From Verrucomicrobiota bacterium (GTDB lineage: Bacteria; Verrucomicrobiota; Verrucomicrobiia; Verrucomicrobiales; Verrucomicrobiaceae): DNA of 64,000 bases. Position 1 is the stretch's first letter. Every line of letters starts with the position of its first letter. Where the stretch lies: positions 105,793 through 169,792 of the forward strand of contig JANYCZ010000049.1 in the NCBI GenBank assembly GCA_025360015.1, given 5' to 3'. Positions 52,306 to 60,870 of this stretch are shown one piece after another. The notes below the pieces were generated by a model. It searched no databases. It was not told where the DNA came from and saw nothing but the letters and a program-made list of their open reading frames with translations. The position numbers were made by a program, and so were the translations under genes.

Positions 52306-52332
52306 TGGTCGTGGCGACAGCTCGCCCGACCA
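52306..52332 (+). terminator. Hairpin after selO
   Basis: TGGTCG-T-GGCGA-CAGC-TCGCC-CGACCA folds into an 11-base-pair stem with one bulged T and a 4-base loop, starting 13 bases after the selO stop. No U tract follows, so Rho-independent termination is uncertain, but the position fits. It also faces the end of the minus-strand FAD oxidoreductase gene. Confidence 0.45.
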
Positions 52333-52455
52333 CGAGCGTGTGCAAATCGCCCGTGATTCGATGCCCCAGAGCCGGGCGGTTTGGCGAAGGGTCTCAAGGT
52401 GATGAACAAGTACAGTGGCCAAACACACCCGACGTACGGCACACCCGTGTCGCAC

Positions 52456-53505
52456 TCACACCTCGTTCCGCTGCAAATCCAGCTCAGGGTCCAGCGCCGT
52501 CCCATCCAGTAAATGCTCGATGAGATGCCGGGCCAGCCAGGGGCTGCGGAGGGAGCCTTTGGAGCCGAGGCCGTTGAGGAAGGCGACGCGCGGGTGGGCG
52601 GGGTGCGTGCCGAGGAGGGCCTGCTGGTTTTTGATGATGGGGCGCACTGCGGTCTGCGTGGCGGTGATCGTGGCGGGGACCTTGAGCAGGCTGTGCAGGG
52701 TGGCTTCGAGCTTAGCCACCTGCTCGGGCGCGGGGGTGCTCGGATCGTCAAACTCCCATTCGTAGGTGGAGCCAGCGCGCAGGGTGCCATCCGGGCGGGG
52801 TAGCAGCCAGCAGCCACGGTTGAGGATGCGCCGCTCGCCGTGGAGATTCGCCTGCACGGTAAGGACGGTACCGCGTGCTGACTGAAAGGGTACCCAATTG
52901 AAAAGGGGGTGCTGCGCCGCGCTCCAGCCCTGCGCCCAGATGACGTGGGAGAACTGTTGCCCCTGCCACTCCACGCCGGTGGCTTCGTCGTGCACATCGG
53001 CGGGTTGGACGTCGGCCTGCACCCAGGCACCCAGGGACGCGAAGAAGTCGCGGCTGGCCTGGAGGTAGGTGGCGGTGTCCAGCCAGGCGGCGTGGCGCTG
53101 CTGGAAGCCGCTGGCGGGATCGTGAATGACCTCCGCGTCCAGCGTGGGCGGTTGCGGGTGCAGGAAAGGCTGCATGTCGGGGTCACGCCGGCGCTTGTGC
53201 CATTTGGCGGTTTCGGCTTCGTTCTTGAGCAGGCGCACGTAGCCGCGTGGGAAGAAAAAGCGCTGCCCCAAGCGCTGCCCGCAGCGGCGATAGAAACCCA
53301 AGGCCTCACGGTAAAACATTGTATAACTCCAGCTCATCGTGAGCCGCATACCCGTGATGGGTGTGATGAGCCCCGCTGCCACCTTGGAGCTGGTGAGGGG
53401 TTCATCGCGGTCCACGATGACAAACGGCACGCCACGCTCCCACAGGTGCCACGCCAGCGCCGTGCCAGCGAGGCCCTGGCCGATGATGAGGATGCGGTGG
53501 GTCAT
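52456..53505 (-). CDS. FAD-dependent oxidoreductase (DAO family)
   Basis: A 349-residue flavoprotein with an N-terminal dinucleotide-binding GQGLAGTALAWHLWERG and an Asp at the end of the second strand (VIVDRDEP), followed by SSKVAAGLITPITGMRL, typical of D-amino-acid-oxidase-type enzymes. The C-terminal NGLGSKGSLRSPWLARHL fits the family's final FAD-binding motif. The ATG at 53505 gives the expected start; the open frame continues upstream without similarity. Substrate is unknown. Resemblance to FAD domains acting on tRNA aminomethyl groups is only a guess, prompted by the nearby YtqB-like gene. Confidence 0.83.
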   Translation of the reverse strand: MTHRILIIGQGLAGTALAWHLWERGVPFVIVDRDEPLTSSKVAAGLITPITGMRLTMSWSYTMFYREALGFYRRCGQRLGQRFFFPRGYVRLLKNEAETAKWHKRRRDPDMQPFLHPQPPTLDAEVIHDPASGFQQRHAAWLDTATYLQASRDFFASLGAWVQADVQPADVHDEATGVEWQGQQFSHVIWAQGWSAAQHPLFNWVPFQSARGTVLTVQANLHGERRILNRGCWLLPRPDGTLRAGSTYEWEFDDPSTPAPEQVAKLEATLHSLLKVPATITATQTAVRPIIKNQQALLGTHPAHPRVAFLNGLGSKGSLRSPWLARHLIEHLLDGTALDPELDLQRNEV

Positions 53506-53641
53506 GGGGGCTTCAATATCCTTCTCTTCTTCCTCCCGTATCTTGCGGATGCTCCAATCTCGCGGGAGGAAGGGGAGGATTAAAGCCTCGTTGCGTTGCG
53601 GTGCTACCACGTTTTCCCATTCCGACGGAACAAGGCTACTT

Positions 53642-54466
53642 TCAACCCTGCTTCTCCACCAGAACCAGCAGGATCTCCGTGAGCTTGTCATGCGTCTTGG
53701 TGACCTGCTCCTCCGTGGGCGCGGTTTGCTGGGCGGGGGCGCGCCAAAGGGCGCTGATTTCTTCGATGGCAGTGCCGATGCGCTTGATCAGGGATTCGTC
53801 GTGCTTGGCCATGCTGAGGCGGTTGTAGTCGTCCCGGATTTCCTGAAGGATGGCGGGGGAGCCGATGCAGAGGGGGCGGGACTCGACGGTGTCGTTTTCC
53901 ACGACCACGCTGGAGGCGATCTCCACCAAGCGCAGCCAGAGGCCGAGATCAATGAGGACGGCGGGGTCGTCGTCCTTCTGCTCCCGCAGCATGCGGATAA
54001 GTTCCTGATGACTCTCGACGATCTCGTGGCGCAGCTCCTTCCATTCGCTGCTTTCGGCCATCTTGCCCTGCGCCATGAGGCGGGGCAGAAGCTTCTCGCC
54101 CAGACCGAGCATGCGGCAGTAGCTGAGGACTTCCTGGTTGTTGTTGCGGAACTGCTGGGCGTCCCCGGCCTGCCAGATGAGGAAGCTGTCTGCCAGCAGG
54201 CTGCCGAGGATGAGGGCGGCGCGGCCCCGGTCCGTGGGCGGGGTGGGCGGTGGCGGGCGGAAGAGCAGGCGCCAGCGGGCCTTGGTGCGCTGAGCGAGGG
54301 AGTCGAGAAACTCCGCTGGCGTCTGATCTGCCAGCGCTGGGGCAACATCGGCGGCAGGGGTGTCTGTGGCACCTTGATTATCCGCCGCTGGCAGCGCGCC
54401 TGCGCACAGGCCCGCCAGGATGGCGAGGCACAAGGCGCGGCGGGGGCGTGACGAGGGGGCGGACAT
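53642..54466 (-). CDS. Exported helical protein of unknown function
   Basis: A 274-residue protein with a signal peptide (RALCLAILAGLCAGALPAAD) and a Pro/Ala-rich segment, then helical sequence with a Gln/Glu-rich region (REQKDDDPAVLIDLGLWL). No family was recognised. The ATG at 54466 is used; a TTG at 54478 is possible. The shared GTAGCCTT-type palindrome overlaps its stop. It lies 22 bases downstream of glmS on the same strand, so it may be read from the glmS transcript. Confidence 0.7.
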   Translation of the reverse strand: MSAPSSRPRRALCLAILAGLCAGALPAADNQGATDTPAADVAPALADQTPAEFLDSLAQRTKARWRLLFRPPPPTPPTDRGRAALILGSLLADSFLIWQAGDAQQFRNNNQEVLSYCRMLGLGEKLLPRLMAQGKMAESSEWKELRHEIVESHQELIRMLREQKDDDPAVLIDLGLWLRLVEIASSVVVENDTVESRPLCIGSPAILQEIRDDYNRLSMAKHDESLIKRIGTAIEEISALWRAPAQQTAPTEEQVTKTHDKLTEILLVLVEKQG

Positions 54467-54488
54467 GGGAGTGAACAACGTACATACT

Positions 54489-56342
54489 TTACTCTACTGT
54501 AACACTTTTTGCCAGATTTCTTGGTTTATCCACATCACAGCCGCGAGCGACGGCGGTGTAGTAGGACAGGAGCTGCAGCGGGATGACGTTCAAAATGGGC
54601 GTCAGGTAGGAGGGACAGTCTGGCACGTAGATGACGTCATCGGTGATGCGCTCCAGCTCCGTGCGGCCTTCGGTGGTTACGGCGATGACGGGGCCTTTGC
54701 GGGCGCGCACTTCCTCGATGTTGCTGACGTTTTTGTCGAAAACGGCATCTCCAGGGGCGATGAAAACGGAGGGCATGTCCGGCTTTACCAAGGCAATGAC
54801 GCCGTGCTTCAGCTCCGCGCTGGGGTGGCCGCTGGCGTAGATGTAGCTGATCTCCTTCATCTTGAGCGCGCCCTCGAGAGCCACGGGGTAGTTCATCTGG
54901 CGGCCCATGAAGAGCATGCCCTCGGCGTGGCAGTGCTTTTCGGCGATGGCCTTGATCTTGTCCGCCTGCTTGAGGATCTGCGCGATCTTGTCCGGCATGG
55001 CTTCGAGTTCATCGATCATCTCCAGACCGTCCACGCTGGAAAGGTGGTGGATGCGGCCCAGCAGCATGCTCAGCAGGGTGAGGATGGTGACTTGGGAAGT
55101 GAAGGTCTTGGTGGCGGCCACGCCGATTTCCGGCCCGGCGTGGATGTACACGCCGCCGTCGCTCTCGCGGGCGATGGTGCTGCCCACAGTATTGACAATG
55201 CCGAGGCAGCGGATGCCTTTGCGCTGGCCCTCCCGCATGGCGGCCAGGGTGTCGATGGTCTCGCCGCTCTGGCTCATGACGAACTGCAGCGTGTTCTTGT
55301 TCGTGGGCACGTTGCGGTAGCGGAACTCGCTGGCGATCTCCACCTCCGTGGGCACGCGGGCGAGGGATTCGATGAGGTACTCGCCCACCATGGCGGCGTG
55401 GTAGGCGGTGCCGCAGCCGGCGAGGATGATGCGGTCAATCTGCACCAGCTCCTTCGGGCTCATGTTCAGCCCGCCGAGGATGGCGGTGCACTCGTCGCGG
55501 GAAAGGCGGCCGCGCATGGCATTGCGCAGGGAATTGGGCTGCTCGTAGATCTCTTTGAGCATGAAGTGGGGGAATTCGCCCTTTTCCGCGTCATCCGCGC
55601 TGAATTCCACACGGCTCACCTTCACCTCGGCTGGCACGCCTTGGTGGGACTGTACGTCGTAGCGGTCTTTGGTGATGGTGACGATGTCGTAATCATTGAG
55701 GTAAACGACGTCGCGGGTGTGGGCCACCACGGCGGAGACGTCGCTGGCCAGGAAGTGCTCGTGATCGCCGAGGCCGACGATCAAGGGGCTGCCCAAGCGC
55801 GCGCCGACGATGACGCCGGGCAGGTCTCCGTGCATGACGGCGATGCCGTAGGTGCCCTTTACGCGGGCCAGCGCGGCCTTCACGGCATTCACCAGCCGCA
55901 GCGTGCCGTCCTTTTCCTGCGATTCATCAAAGTAGGTGCCCACCAGGTGGGAGAGCACCTCCGTATCTGTTTGAGAATGAAAGGTGTGGCCTTTGGCGAT
56001 GAGCTGGTCGCGTAGCGTCTGATAGTTTTCGATGACGCCATTGTGGACGAGCACCAGCTTGCCGGACTGGTCCGGGTGCGGGTGGGCGTTCACGTCCGTG
56101 GCGGGGCCGTGGGTGGCCCAGCGGGTGTGGGAGATGCCCATGGTGCCCAGGGGATTGGCCTCCGTCACCGCGATGCGCAGGTTGTCGATGCGACCGGCGC
56201 GTTTCACGATACGGAGGTTTTCGCCGCCGCCATTGAGGGCCATGCCGGCCGAGTCATAGCCGCGATATTCCAGACGCCGCAGCCCGTCCAGAAGGATGGA
56301 ACTGGCCTGACGATTGCCGATGTAACCAACGATGCCGCACAT
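54489..56342 (-). CDS. glmS: Glutamine-fructose-6-phosphate aminotransferase (isomerizing)
   Basis: First enzyme of the hexosamine pathway, making glucosamine 6-phosphate for peptidoglycan and lipopolysaccharide. The 617-residue length is normal. The N-terminal Cys2 nucleophile (MCGIVGYIG) heads the glutaminase domain with RLEYRGYDSAG, GISHTRWATHG and HNGVIENY. Two SIS domains follow (SQSGETIDTLAAMREG and KMKEISYIYASGHPSAELKHG, adjoining motifs), and the terminal AKSVTVE is the conserved C-terminal loop. The ATG at 56342 leaves Cys as residue 2 after Met removal, as required. No glmS ribozyme core was recognised upstream. Confidence 0.97.
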   Translation of the reverse strand: MCGIVGYIGNRQASSILLDGLRRLEYRGYDSAGMALNGGGENLRIVKRAGRIDNLRIAVTEANPLGTMGISHTRWATHGPATDVNAHPHPDQSGKLVLVHNGVIENYQTLRDQLIAKGHTFHSQTDTEVLSHLVGTYFDESQEKDGTLRLVNAVKAALARVKGTYGIAVMHGDLPGVIVGARLGSPLIVGLGDHEHFLASDVSAVVAHTRDVVYLNDYDIVTITKDRYDVQSHQGVPAEVKVSRVEFSADDAEKGEFPHFMLKEIYEQPNSLRNAMRGRLSRDECTAILGGLNMSPKELVQIDRIILAGCGTAYHAAMVGEYLIESLARVPTEVEIASEFRYRNVPTNKNTLQFVMSQSGETIDTLAAMREGQRKGIRCLGIVNTVGSTIARESDGGVYIHAGPEIGVAATKTFTSQVTILTLLSMLLGRIHHLSSVDGLEMIDELEAMPDKIAQILKQADKIKAIAEKHCHAEGMLFMGRQMNYPVALEGALKMKEISYIYASGHPSAELKHGVIALVKPDMPSVFIAPGDAVFDKNVSNIEEVRARKGPVIAVTTEGRTELERITDDVIYVPDCPSYLTPILNVIPLQLLSYYTAVARGCDVDKPRNLAKSVTVE

Positions 56343-56434
56343 GAGAGGAAAAGTAACGAAGAGGGTGAAAAACGAGGCCTGCTATAAAAACAGGACATGA
56401 CCGGGCGGTACGATACCCCCTCACGCAGCCCACG

Positions 56435-56466
56435 CCAGCAGTTCGTGGTGCTGGGCCTTTTTCTTT
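56435..56466 (+). terminator. Plus-strand hairpin with T tract upstream of glmS
   Basis: CCAGCA (56435-56440) pairs with TGCTGG (56449-56454), followed after three bases by TTTTTCTTT (56458-56466). This is a reasonable intrinsic terminator on the plus strand, but no plus-strand gene ends nearby. A TATAAA at 56383 could be a -10 box for a short transcript of about 75 bases divergent from glmS; no good -35 box was seen. A small RNA is possible, but unproven. Confidence 0.3.
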
Positions 56467-56559
56467 GTGGGGAGGAAGTGCGGGAGTGGGAGCCTCCGGC
56501 TGACGCAGACGCTGTCGCCGGGCGAACTCTCGTTCAGTCAGCGGCGGGCATGTTCACGC

Positions 56560-58059
56560 CTAACCGCCCGATTTGAGAGCGGGGTTTGAGGAGCCTGGGA
56601 CTTCCTGGAACTTCACCGCGAAGAGGTCGGCGTCGGACATGACAAACCTCAGCTTGATCACCGTGCCTTTCAGTCTCGCCACATCGCTCTCCTTCTTCCA
56701 GGTCACCACGCGGTCGATGTGGTCACCGTAAATGGGATCACAGGCATCGAGCGAGAAGCCAGGAACGGGCTGGCCCTGCGCATCCTGAATTTCCACCTGC
56801 ATCTGTCCTGCCGCACTCGTGGCATAGTTGATCGTCAGCTCATTGCCGTCGAAGGTCAGCGGCTTGGTGATGAACTCGCCGCCTTCCAGCGGAGCGTTCA
56901 CGGAGACAAACCCATCCAGCCGGAGGGTGTAGCGCCTGCCGTTGGTGAGGAACATAGACAGCTCCGTGTCCCCGGTCTGATGAATGCCGATGGCCGCGTA
57001 GTTGGCGCGGTTCGCCCAGCCTTCCTTGCTCAGCCCTGGGCGGATCAGGCTCTGCGTGAAGAGGCGGTCATAAGCAGCGCCGCCGCGTGTGCTCATCAAG
57101 AGGATGTCCGTGGCCGCTCCACGTTTCTCCATGAAACGTGTGGGCAGGGCGAGGTAAAGGTGGGGTGCTCTGAAGTAAGGCTGCGTGCATGCCGTGTAGA
57201 GATGCTCGCGTGGCAGATTGGCCTTTATTTCGACGAAGGGTGTCCAATGAATAAAATCCTGCGAGGTGGTGCGGGCGATGCCGCGCAGTCCGCCGATGAA
57301 GCGGCGGAAGTAACAGACGTAGCATTGCTCAGTTTCGCTCCAGAAGGCGTAGTTCTGCGAGTCGAAGTATTTGCCCCATTCCTCCGGAATCACGGCCTCA
57401 TCGCGCAGTTTTTTCCAGTGGATGCCATCGGGTGAAACAAAGGCTTTCAGGCCGCCGGGGCCACGCTTCTCCCGCACCGCCTGCTGCTGGGGCTGCGGCT
57501 GATAGGCCAGACCGCCCAGCGCCTTGTATTTCTGCTCTGCGGGCACACCGGGCCGGGTGTCAATAAAAGGCGTGAAATTGTGATTCACCATGAACTCGTT
57601 CATCAGAACGATGTTGCCTTCGGGAAAGGCGGGATGCTCATGCAGGCCCAGCTTCGGCAGCGTCCAGTGGATGCCGTCCGCACTCTCGGCATAGAGGGTT
57701 ACTTCGCCATCGTGATGAGCTTCGATGCCGTGTGTTTTCCACGTCACCTTGGGGTCTTTGTCGCCGCGGTAGTAAAATTGAAACTTGTCCGGCGCACGCA
57801 GCACCGTGGCGTAATGGCCATTCGGGCGCGGCTGCGACACCGGCGGCATGAGCTGCGGCTCATGCAGCTTGAGCACCGTGTTTTTCAGTTCACCCACCAG
57901 CAGGCGGTCCACAAACAGTTCACGTCGTGAGCCGATCGCGACAGCAGCATCCGCCCCCCCGGCTGCGCCCTCTCCCCAGGAGAAGACGCCGACCATGGAG
58001 GAAAAAGAAAGGACCAGCAGCAGCCGCGACTGGCGGCGAATGAATGAGGGGAGGTTCAT
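56560..58059 (-). CDS. Secreted beta-propeller protein, glycosidase-like (copy 1)
   Basis: A 499-residue exported protein with a signal peptide (SRLLLVLSFSSMVGVFSWG) starting at the ATG at 58059. The motif [SA]-x-DG-[IL]-HW recurs (SADGIHWTLPKLGL, SPDGIHWKKL, SQDFIHWTPF), marking propeller blades like those of the GH32/GH43-type five-bladed group. A C-terminal beta-sandwich (about residues 380-490) follows. Proteins of this type are common in PVC bacteria and are presumed to act on polysaccharides, but catalytic acids could not be pinned down. Related to the gene at 58403. Confidence 0.8.
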   Translation of the reverse strand: MNLPSFIRRQSRLLLVLSFSSMVGVFSWGEGAAGGADAAVAIGSRRELFVDRLLVGELKNTVLKLHEPQLMPPVSQPRPNGHYATVLRAPDKFQFYYRGDKDPKVTWKTHGIEAHHDGEVTLYAESADGIHWTLPKLGLHEHPAFPEGNIVLMNEFMVNHNFTPFIDTRPGVPAEQKYKALGGLAYQPQPQQQAVREKRGPGGLKAFVSPDGIHWKKLRDEAVIPEEWGKYFDSQNYAFWSETEQCYVCYFRRFIGGLRGIARTTSQDFIHWTPFVEIKANLPREHLYTACTQPYFRAPHLYLALPTRFMEKRGAATDILLMSTRGGAAYDRLFTQSLIRPGLSKEGWANRANYAAIGIHQTGDTELSMFLTNGRRYTLRLDGFVSVNAPLEGGEFITKPLTFDGNELTINYATSAAGQMQVEIQDAQGQPVPGFSLDACDPIYGDHIDRVVTWKKESDVARLKGTVIKLRFVMSDADLFAVKFQEVPGSSNPALKSGG

Positions 58060-58226
58060 GTTTTGAGAGTGTGGCCGCAGCCGTGACATCCGGCCCCCGG
58101 TGTCACAGGTGCTTTGCCAGCGCTACTGCGGAAAGAAACGGCCAATGGCCTGCGGAATCTTCGGCCAAAGGCCCAGTCACTGGAAAAATATCTCACCTCC
58201 CGATGAATCCCACAGCACCGTTCGCC

Positions 58227-58335
58227 GCGTCGGCCAGGTCTGGATCACTCGCCGCGTAGAGATCCCCTGCTGGATGTGGTCCAGCGTTTGGCTCACTGCT
58301 TGAGATTGACGTTTCGGGGCGCGTTTGTCGAGAAT
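58227..58335 (-). pseudogene. Decayed second copy of the ParE-type toxin-antitoxin module
   Basis: Bases 58227-58259 match 60441-60473 of the intact toxin gene with one mismatch (encoding YAASDPDLADA, against YAAIDPDLADA). Bases 58265-58335 match the antitoxin start and its upstream region (VSQTLDHIQQ against MSQTLDHIKQ, with GTG in place of ATG). About 300 bases between them are gone, replaced by a few bases. The relic occupies most of the 343-base gap (58060-58402) between two propeller genes; nothing else was recognised there. Confidence 0.8.
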
Positions 58336-58402
58336 GGGAATACACGACCGGCATGGGCGCTCCCTCGAATCATTCTGCGTGAGTGCATTGAGAGGCGCGG
58401 CT

Positions 58403-59872
58403 TCAGCGGCCTGGCTGGTCGGCGAAGCTGAAGGAGTAGAGGCGGGCGGCGGTGAGATCAAACTGGAGGCGGACGGGCTGGCCGCGCAGGTGGGAGAGTT
58501 TGAAGCCGGCGTCCCAGCGCAGAAGTTGATCGGTGACGAGGCCCGTCATGGTGGCGGCGGTGGCTAGGGTTTGGCCGGCTTCGTCGAGCAGCCGGACGAG
58601 GACTTTGCCGCCGGGGGCGTCGGCTGTGATGCGCAGTTGAGAAGCGGCACACGTCAGGGGCCGGGTGAGCACCTGCCCGCTGGTTTTCGGATCGGCGGGC
58701 TCGTAGCCTGCGAAGCCATCGGGGCGCAAGGTGGCGAGGGCGAGGAAGCCGTCGCGCCAGGTGGTGTGGGGTCCGTTGGAGGCTCCATAGTAGAGGAGGA
58801 TCTCGTCGTTGTGGAAGATGGGGCCGGCACCGGCATAGACGCAGCCCCAGTCGTAGTCGCCGCGTTTCTCGGAGTTCGGAATGAGGGCGGTGCCGGCATT
58901 GATGCGATGCCACGCAACGCTGTCAGGGCTCCAGGCGAGCTCGCAGTGCACGCGGTCATCGGCAGGCGTGAAGATCATGAGGAGGCCGAGGTAGAGGCCC
59001 GCGTGGCGAAAGACGGGCATGGCGTAGGTCTGGTTGAGAGGATCTCCGCGCAGCACCTCCACGGCCTGGGTCCAGTGAATGAAATCCTTGGACTCGGTGC
59101 GTGCGACGAGGCGCTCGTTGGTCGCGGTCTTCAGGCGTGTGATGGCGGCATACTTGCCCGCCTCCGGCATCCAGAAGGCGTTGTTGTGGGCGTCTCCCAC
59201 GGCTTTGATTTCGGGGCAGCGCCGGATGTCGCTCCAGTGCAGGCCATCGGGTGAGAAGGCCACGCCGAGCGTCACATCGGTGTCGCTGCTGCGGCAGATC
59301 ATTTTGTAGCGCCGTGCGGGGTCGGAGTCTGCGGAGTCAAAAAACACACCGCCGCCGTGCGGGCCTTTGAGGACGATGTTGTTGGCCTTGCTGCCTGCAA
59401 ATTCCACCAGGCCGAGCGCGGGCTTTTCCCAGTGCAGGCCGTCGCGTGAAGCCGCATGGCAGAGGCCCATCTCACGCTCGCGCGGCTCGTAGCGCACCGT
59501 GCCGCGCTGCTCCGCCGGCGTGGCGCTCACGGCCGCGTCCACGATGAAGGGGCTGTACCAGCAGCGGTAAATGCCGTCGCGAATGTCCAGCGTCACATTG
59601 GGGTAGAGATTGTCAAAGCGCACCTCCCAGGGCCGGTCCTCCTTGAAGAGAGGATTGCCCGGGTGCTTCTTCACGCTGCCCAGCACGAGCCTGACGCCGG
59701 TGGTTTTTTCAACGATGCGCGAGTCCAGCAGGAGATGGCGCATGCTGGTCGGTGCTGGTATCTCGGCAGCGGAGGCGTGCTGCAGTGCGAGGGCGATGAG
59801 CGCCGAGCCGAGCGTGACCGCCCGTGACATGAACCGGGGAACAACGCAGGTGGCTGTGGGTGGGTGCTTCAT
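58403..59872 (-). CDS. Secreted beta-propeller protein, glycosidase-like (copy 2)
   Basis: An exported protein of about 489 residues, related to the preceding one by blade motifs SRDGLHWEKPALGLVEF, SPDGLHWSDI, ESKDFIHWTQA and SPDSVAWHRI, plus a C-terminal beta-sandwich (LLDEAGQTLATAATMTG region). The signal segment is MSRAVTLGSALIALALQ. Start choice is uncertain: ATGs at 59887, 59872 and 59830 all precede the signal, and 59872 is given. It lies between the relic and intact copies of the ParE-type module. Confidence 0.78.
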   Translation of the reverse strand: MKHPPTATCVVPRFMSRAVTLGSALIALALQHASAAEIPAPTSMRHLLLDSRIVEKTTGVRLVLGSVKKHPGNPLFKEDRPWEVRFDNLYPNVTLDIRDGIYRCWYSPFIVDAAVSATPAEQRGTVRYEPREREMGLCHAASRDGLHWEKPALGLVEFAGSKANNIVLKGPHGGGVFFDSADSDPARRYKMICRSSDTDVTLGVAFSPDGLHWSDIRRCPEIKAVGDAHNNAFWMPEAGKYAAITRLKTATNERLVARTESKDFIHWTQAVEVLRGDPLNQTYAMPVFRHAGLYLGLLMIFTPADDRVHCELAWSPDSVAWHRINAGTALIPNSEKRGDYDWGCVYAGAGPIFHNDEILLYYGASNGPHTTWRDGFLALATLRPDGFAGYEPADPKTSGQVLTRPLTCAASQLRITADAPGGKVLVRLLDEAGQTLATAATMTGLVTDQLLRWDAGFKLSHLRGQPVRLQFDLTAARLYSFSFADQPGR

Positions 59873-59916
59873 GGGGGTTTCGTTCATCGTCTGCTGCACC
59901 CCGGTCCTTTCGGACA

Positions 59917-60174
59917 TCACAGTCCGCCGAACCAGCGCTCGACATTTTTGTTGTTGGCGAAGGTGGCAACTAGGACCATGACAAGGCCAAAGAGGGCGAT
60001 ACCGATGTGACACAGAGTCGCCAGCTCCCCTTGGGCAAACGCGGAACCCAGCATGAGCAGCACGCCCATGGCTCCGCCAACGATCCGCAAAATCATCATG
60101 ACCAGAAGATATGAGCGGCCAAGGGGTGGGGCAAGTTTTCCCAGCTTGCCCCCGAGGAAACGATGAGAAGACAT
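59917..60174 (-). CDS. Small membrane protein
   Basis: An 85-residue protein with two hydrophobic helices (about residues 21-45 and 52-72) and a basic, Gly-rich N-terminus. The ATG at 60174 is used; the open frame extends to 60234 with a Cys/Arg-rich leader that is unlikely. No family was recognised. It lies between the propeller gene and the ParE-type toxin on the same strand. Confidence 0.55.
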   Translation of the reverse strand: MSSHRFLGGKLGKLAPPLGRSYLLVMMILRIVGGAMGVLLMLGSAFAQGELATLCHIGIALFGLVMVLVATFANNKNVERWFGGL

Positions 60175-60211
60175 GTCCCTGTTCCTAGCGCCCATCACGT
60201 CGCAGTTTGAA

Positions 60212-60532
60212 TCAGAACATCTTTCTCGATTCACCGATGCGCTTTCGCCAGTAATACGGGCGGCGCTTGGCGTGCGCGACAGCGAGGATGACCACGCGAT
60301 CCTGCCACATCATGAACGGCAGGTAATATTCGCCGAACTGCGGTGTCATATTGACCCGGCGTACCGCTCCTCGGCGTCTGCTGAAATGCAGAGGGTGTTC
60401 GGTCATTCGGGTCTTGCAGGACTCTAAGCAATCCACGAATGCGTCGGCCAGGTCTGGATCAATCGCCGCGTAGTAGTCGGTGACTTCATCCAATTCCCGC
60501 TCCGCAGCAGGATGCATAGCCGTCGGCTTCAT
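60212..60532 (-). CDS. RelE/ParE-superfamily toxin
   Basis: A 106-residue protein: MHPAAERELDEVTDYYAAIDPDLADAF, then LHFSRRRGAVRRVNMTPQFGEYYLPF and VVILAVAHAKRRPYYW, the pattern of plasmid-stabilisation ParE/RelE toxins. Whether it acts on gyrase or on ribosome-bound mRNA cannot be told. The ATG overlaps the antitoxin stop as ATGA. A decayed second copy of the module is at 58227-58335. Confidence 0.87.
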   Translation of the reverse strand: MKPTAMHPAAERELDEVTDYYAAIDPDLADAFVDCLESCKTRMTEHPLHFSRRRGAVRRVNMTPQFGEYYLPFMMWQDRVVILAVAHAKRRPYYWRKRIGESRKMF

Positions 60533-60804
60533 ACCGCCGATGTGAGATCAGCGCGACGAGCAGCCAGCTTGGAGCGGACGCGCGCAATGGCCTCGTCAGC
60601 GGAGACAAGCTCCACCCTGCCCTCCTCGATCTCCTTCACACGGGCGTCAATTTCTGTGTCCCACTCGGCTTCGACGGATGCCGCATCGTCACTCCCGACC
60701 GCTGGCGGTTCGAACTCCTGGGCTAAATTGCGCCACAGGTCAAAACGCTCAGCAGGCCGGAGGGTTTTGATCTCCTGCTTGATGTGGTCCAGCGTTTGGC
60801 TCAT
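60529..60804 (-). CDS. Addiction-module antitoxin
   Basis: A 91-residue protein of the putative addiction module component family (about 70-90 residues): MSQTLDHIKQEIKTLRPAERFDLW at the N-terminus and EAEWDTEIDARVKEIEEGRVELVSADEAIARVRSKL at the C-terminus (one helix, then the binding helix). It is normally the antitoxin for the adjacent RelE/ParE toxin, whose start it overlaps. Autoregulation is probable; no operator was found. Confidence 0.87.
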   Translation of the reverse strand: MSQTLDHIKQEIKTLRPAERFDLWRNLAQEFEPPAVGSDDAASVEAEWDTEIDARVKEIEEGRVELVSADEAIARVRSKLAARRADLTSAV

Positions 60805-60870
60805 GGCCTGAGATTAACGTTTTCAGGGGCGGTTGTCGAGAGTCGATCTGACGCAGCCTTCCCCCCCCCT

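Noticed and set aside
56343-56559. glmS ribozyme or riboswitch
   Set aside because: The gap lacks the conserved ribozyme core and glmS ribozymes are largely confined to Gram-positive relatives; only simple hairpins are visible.
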